Origin: DASQJJ01 sp964598355
GTDB lineage: Bacteria; Patescibacteriota; Microgenomatia; Levybacterales; UBA12049
DNA length: 64,000 bases
Reading direction: 5' to 3'
NCBI GenBank assembly: GCA_964598355.1
Contig: CAZRBN010000001.1
Coordinates: 5,988-69,987 of the forward strand
Below, piece after piece: positions 60,622-64,000 of this stretch. The position numbers and the translations under genes were made by a program. The notes below the pieces were generated by a model that had not been told where the DNA came from, ran no database searches, and saw nothing but the letters and a program-made list of their open reading frames with translations. Positions within the stretch are counted from its first letter, which is position 1. Every line of letters begins with the position of its first letter.

Positions 60622-63600
60622 ATGGATTCAGCTCGCCCAGGCAATCCTAAAAAGTTATTGACGTTGAAAGAAGCTGCCCAGCAATTGGCAGTTTCTATTG
60701 ACGTCCTCATCGAATGGAATAAGCACCACATTCTCAAACCTACTATCACACCTGAAGGCGAAATGGGCTATACGCCTGAGCAACTGGAAGACTTTGCACA
60801 AATCAGACAATCGCTTCTCGAGGGAGTCTCACTCAATACAGAAAAACCTTCACAAGATTTGCCTGGGCGGGCTGAGTCTATTGTGGAGAATGCAATCTAT
60901 GAAGAAAGGAGGACGCAAAGCAATCTCTACCAAAAATTCTTAAGGTGGATTGGACGTGAATTCTACAGTGATGACTTCGTCAAAGAATATCTCAAATCTC
61001 AAGTGAGAGACTCACTAACATCTCCTATTAAGATGCCATCACGCAAAGTAGCTACCATTACAACAGGAATCATTGTCATTGGTGTGATAACATTATTTAC
61101 TCAACAAAACCACATTAAATTTATTTTTGATACATATCAAGAGCGATTTATAAAATTAACCGAAAATAGAACCAAAATTCTAGGGGCACAGACAAGCAAA
61201 CTTCAACTTACTGGAAATGTTATTTTTGGTCTTCCTGTAGAATTTAAAGAAAACGCAACATTAAAAAAAGATCTCACCGTTGCGGGAAACGGCACATTTA
61301 CTGGCCATCTAACAGCTCCAAATATTTTATACGGCTTCAAAGCTGGAGCAAACGTTAAGGTCGCTGGAGACAAGCAAAACCCAACCATCTCAGTTGATCT
61401 TTCTAAGACAGTTACCTCGATAGGAGGTCTTGTAGGAGATATAACATTACAAGCTGGAAACACAGACATTACCATTACTGGCACGACCATTTCAAACACA
61501 GCAACCCTGAGTACTGTTGTTAGTCGAGGACACTGCTCGAGTTGTGTAACAAATGCTGATGTAGCACACAATTTGATTATTGATGCAACCGGTCAAATTG
61601 CCGGAGAAGCAATTAAGTCAGGCGTTATTAGTCCAAGTGTTGGAGGGACTGGTTTGACAACGTACACATCAGGAGCATTTTTGTATGCTTCTTCGTCAAA
61701 TGTCCTTGCCACACTGCCAATCGGAACAGCCAATGGACAAATTTTACAGGTACAAAATGGTCTTCCATCTTGGACATCCATTGCACTTAATGCTGCAGGA
61801 GCAAACTCAAACACGTCAGGAGCAAACTTGGTTGGTGTCTTCCCTAATCTCACCAATACAACAGCCACAAATTTACAACAAGTGTTAAAAGACTTGGATT
61901 CATCAATTACATCAGCTGGACAATCTCCTTTTATCATTAACACTGACGTAACCTACGGAAATTATATAAGGTCAAGCACTACCTCAAACCATTTTGTACT
62001 TGGAGGTAATGGTTCGATTACAAAATCGACGCTATTTTTTAATGCAACAACAGGAAATCTTGCTCTTGGCACTGCTGCCTCCATCAGTGGTACGCTCACT
62101 CTTAATGCGTCTGGTACTGGAGCAACTGCCCCAACCATTTCTGCAAGTTCGTCTGGTGATTTGCTCATTCCAACGGGCAATATCGGAATTGGCATCGGTA
62201 CTAATCCTTTTGATGTCGATGCTTCTAATAACCCTTTCAGACTTGAAGTAGCAGGAAGTATTGGGCCAAACGCTAATAATACATACGACTTAGGTTCACC
62301 AACCAGACAATACCGAAACCTGTACCTTTCTGGCCAGACAACCTCAGGAGGAAATATAACAATAGCCAATACTTCACCAACAATAACATTTATTGATACT
62401 GATCCTGGTGAGAATCAATTTGCAATTAATACTGACGCTTCAAAATTTGTCATAAACAATAACACAACAGGCCTTAAAGCATTTGCCATAACTGCAAACG
62501 GAGACCTTGCTCTAGGTTCAACAGCAACTGCAAATGCTCCATTTTCTTTTCTTAACGTAGCAAGCGGTACTCCTATCGCATCTGTCTCTGCAGGAGCAAG
62601 CGGAGCAACATATTTGACAGCAAATGGGACCCTAGCAACCACAGCAAAGCAAACATTAACCCTAGGAACGATAACCACAGGCAATATTGTCTTGGCTCCT
62701 GGAGGAGTAACAGCACTACAAACAGCTGGTACTAACTTAATTGCAGGAGGAACCCTTACCGGACTCACTGGTATTACCTCTTCAGGGACTATCACTTTTA
62801 GCGGTCTTACCAATGGATTGCTTAAAGCAAATGGCTCTGGCGCTCTTTCTATCGCAGTGCCAGGAGCTGATTTTGAAAATCCACTTACTTTCTCAAATGG
62901 TTTAACACGAACAAGTAATGCAGTTGCCTTAGGAGGCACTCTAACTGGTAACACGGATCTCCCATTAGCTGGATTTAACCTCACATTATCTGGAAGCGGA
63001 AAGGTTGGTATAGGAACAGCCACCCCATCTGCTCTGCTTCATATACAAGGAGGTAACACAGGTGGAAATGCAGCACTTATTGTTAATCAAACAGGTGCAG
63101 TAACTAATGATTTGTTTACCGCATCCTCATCCGGAACCACCCAATTTACCATTGCAAACAATGGTAATATTACTGCCAATGGTACTCTTCTCTCTTTGGG
63201 GAATGGCTCTGCTGCAACCATCAATACTCCATCTGGCAATGCTTCTCTCACGGTTGCTCCTAATGGCACAGGTGCTTTGAACTTAGGTACTACCAACACT
63301 GGCAATGTTGCCATTGGAAACAGTACTGGTACCTTTGCTCTCACCTCCAGTGGTGGCTTAAATGTCACTACCGCTGGTGCTCTCACTGGTGTCTCTTCTC
63401 TGGACACCATCACCACTTCTGCTACCTCTCTTGGGTTTGCCAATGCAGGTACCATTTCCACTGGCAACAATGGTAACTTCACCATTACTCCTAATGGCAC
63501 TGGCAACACTGTTCTGACAAGTACTGCAACCAGTGGTGTTCTCGTTGGTTCCTCATCCAATACCCTCGCTCCGCTCTCTGTCTCTGGTGGCATTGGGTCC

Positions 63601-64000
63601 AATGCTTCTTTCATTGTGAACAATTTGAACTCTGGTGATTTGTTCACTGCAAGTGCAAGTGGAACTACCCGATTCACTGTTGCCAACAATGGCAGTTTGA
63701 AGAACAATTTGCTCCCTAATATTACCAACACCTATGACGTAGGATCCGCATCCTTCCAATGGAACAATGTCTATGCCAACAACATTTATCAAAATGGTAC
63801 TCCTCTCACCCAACTCTTCCAGAGAAACAATGGTGCACTTTCACCATTCAACAGTACCGATGACTTACTCCTAGGAGCTACTGCAACAAGTGGTGCAAAA
63901 TTTGCCTTCACAAATGTTGCCAATGGCACTCCTGTTGCCTCTCTGTCTGCTCAGACAGCTGGTGGTCCTGCGCTCTCCATTGGTGCCAATGGGACTATCC
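60622..64000 (+). CDS. Giant surface repeat protein with N-terminal MerR-like HTH and one membrane helix (3' end outside window)
   Basis: At least 1126 codons, open to the window edge. A TAA at 60610 fixes the ATG at 60622. Residues about 10-68 (LLTLKEAAQQLAVSIDVL, GEMGYTPEQLEDF) form a MerR/excisionase-type helix-turn-helix. A charged linker follows, and one helix at about 143-162 (VATITTGIIVIGVITLF). The rest is Gly/Thr/Asn/Ser-rich beta repeat with phage-tail-fibre-like units (LEVAGSIGPNANNTYDLG, RQYRNLYLSG, TNTYDVGSASFQWNNVYANN) and ASGTTRFTVANNG-type repeats. A GHCSSC motif is near residue 303. The topology puts the DNA-binding domain inside and the fibre outside. Confidence 0.85.
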   Translation, partial: MDSARPGNPKKLLTLKEAAQQLAVSIDVLIEWNKHHILKPTITPEGEMGYTPEQLEDFAQIRQSLLEGVSLNTEKPSQDLPGRAESIVENAIYEERRTQSNLYQKFLRWIGREFYSDDFVKEYLKSQVRDSLTSPIKMPSRKVATITTGIIVIGVITLFTQQNHIKFIFDTYQERFIKLTENRTKILGAQTSKLQLTGNVIFGLPVEFKENATLKKDLTVAGNGTFTGHLTAPNILYGFKAGANVKVAGDKQNPTISVDLSKTVTSIGGLVGDITLQAGNTDITITGTTISNTATLSTVVSRGHCSSCVTNADVAHNLIIDATGQIAGEAIKSGVISPSVGGTGLTTYTSGAFLYASSSNVLATLPIGTANGQILQVQNGLPSWTSIALNAAGANSNTSGANLVGVFPNLTNTTATNLQQVLKDLDSSITSAGQSPFIINTDVTYGNYIRSSTTSNHFVLGGNGSITKSTLFFNATTGNLALGTAASISGTLTLNASGTGATAPTISASSSGDLLIPTGNIGIGIGTNPFDVDASNNPFRLEVAGSIGPNANNTYDLGSPTRQYRNLYLSGQTTSGGNITIANTSPTITFIDTDPGENQFAINTDASKFVINNNTTGLKAFAITANGDLALGSTATANAPFSFLNVASGTPIASVSAGASGATYLTANGTLATTAKQTLTLGTITTGNIVLAPGGVTALQTAGTNLIAGGTLTGLTGITSSGTITFSGLTNGLLKANGSGALSIAVPGADFENPLTFSNGLTRTSNAVALGGTLTGNTDLPLAGFNLTLSGSGKVGIGTATPSALLHIQGGNTGGNAALIVNQTGAVTNDLFTASSSGTTQFTIANNGNITANGTLLSLGNGSAATINTPSGNASLTVAPNGTGALNLGTTNTGNVAIGNSTGTFALTSSGGLNVTTAGALTGVSSLDTITTSATSLGFANAGTISTGNNGNFTITPNGTGNTVLTSTATSGVLVGSSSNTLAPLSVSGGIGSNASFIVNNLNSGDLFTASASGTTRFTVANNGSLKNNLLPNITNTYDVGSASFQWNNVYANNIYQNGTPLTQLFQRNNGALSPFNSTDDLLLGATATSGAKFAFTNVANGTPVASLSAQTAGGPALSIGANGTI

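Noticed and set aside
62415..63731. Long antisense reading frames opposite the giant surface gene
   Set aside because: They are Val/Pro/Ala-rich mirror images of the Gly/Thr/Asn repeat coding and have no domains or starts of their own.
1..64000. tRNA, rRNA, CRISPR arrays, insertion sequences, prophage genes
   Set aside because: Looked for by eye on both strands; no cloverleaf with CCA-type acceptor, no regular spacer array and no transposase, integrase or terminase was seen. The tail-fibre-like repeats of the giant gene stand alone and are not part of a phage.

Overview
The window is AT-rich, densely coded and almost free of Shine-Dalgarno sequences. It carries LepA, MurJ, S20, LytR-CpsA-Psr and FemAB-like envelope genes, GT39/DUF2298 membrane proteins, PilN/PilO-like proteins and a giant tail-fibre-like surface protein. 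Together these suggest a Candidate Phyla Radiation (Patescibacteria) genome, most likely of the Microgenomates type. This placement is inferred from gene content, since no rRNA or tRNA is visible. TGA is used as a normal stop.

Layout. 1-3105: translation and cell-wall genes (lepA, cut by the window edge; murJ; rpsT). 3236-14510: one long + strand envelope operon behind a TTGACA-N17-TAGACT promoter (pilN, pilO, a small membrane protein, an Fn3/LPPTG surface protein, an FAD oxidoreductase, two GT39 transferases of which one is frameshifted, an epimerase, a HAD protein and DUF2298). 14592-21940: LCP, tpiA, UvrD/PcrA helicase, FemAB-like transferase, a methyltransferase interrupted by TGA, a lipase-like hydrolase, and a nickel superoxide dismutase with its maturation protease (sodN-sodX). 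22066-34389: amino-acid permease, an orphan OmpR-type regulator with its apparent local regulon, a UDG, two very large PAS/GAF histidine kinases, msrA, a flavin reductase and a DsbA-like protein. 34458-43009: a MacAB-type exporter, a two-component system, and a minimal flavin electron-transfer module (FMN-binding protein, ApbE, RnfD/NqrB-FNR fusion). 43100-46957: a Fur-family regulator and a Zn/Mn ABC importer. 47073-49113: a membrane histidine kinase and a MarR regulator. 49292-53150: two GH130-type proteins. 53208-60223: an F1-ATPase-like operon. 60622 to the end: a giant surface protein.

The most unusual region is 53208-64000. It has counterparts of c, b, delta, alpha, gamma, beta and epsilon in canonical order, but no subunit a. 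The c-like protein has no acidic residue in its second membrane helix. It also carries a signal peptide and an extracytoplasmic domain of about 150 residues. The operon is followed by a giant membrane-anchored repeat protein that has a MerR-like DNA-binding domain at its cytoplasmic N-terminus. The arrangement looks like an F1-type motor coupled to a surface structure rather than to ion flow.

Regulation can be read unusually well here. Many genes have a -10 box about six bases before the start codon, which implies leaderless mRNAs. Two different OmpR-type regulators are flanked by 7+4+7 direct-repeat boxes (TCTTACC type and CTCAGGT type) that recur before neighbouring genes. Fur and MarR genes each have a perfect inverted repeat inside their own promoter. 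A family of AT-rich hairpin repeats lies between genes of the redox and ATPase regions.
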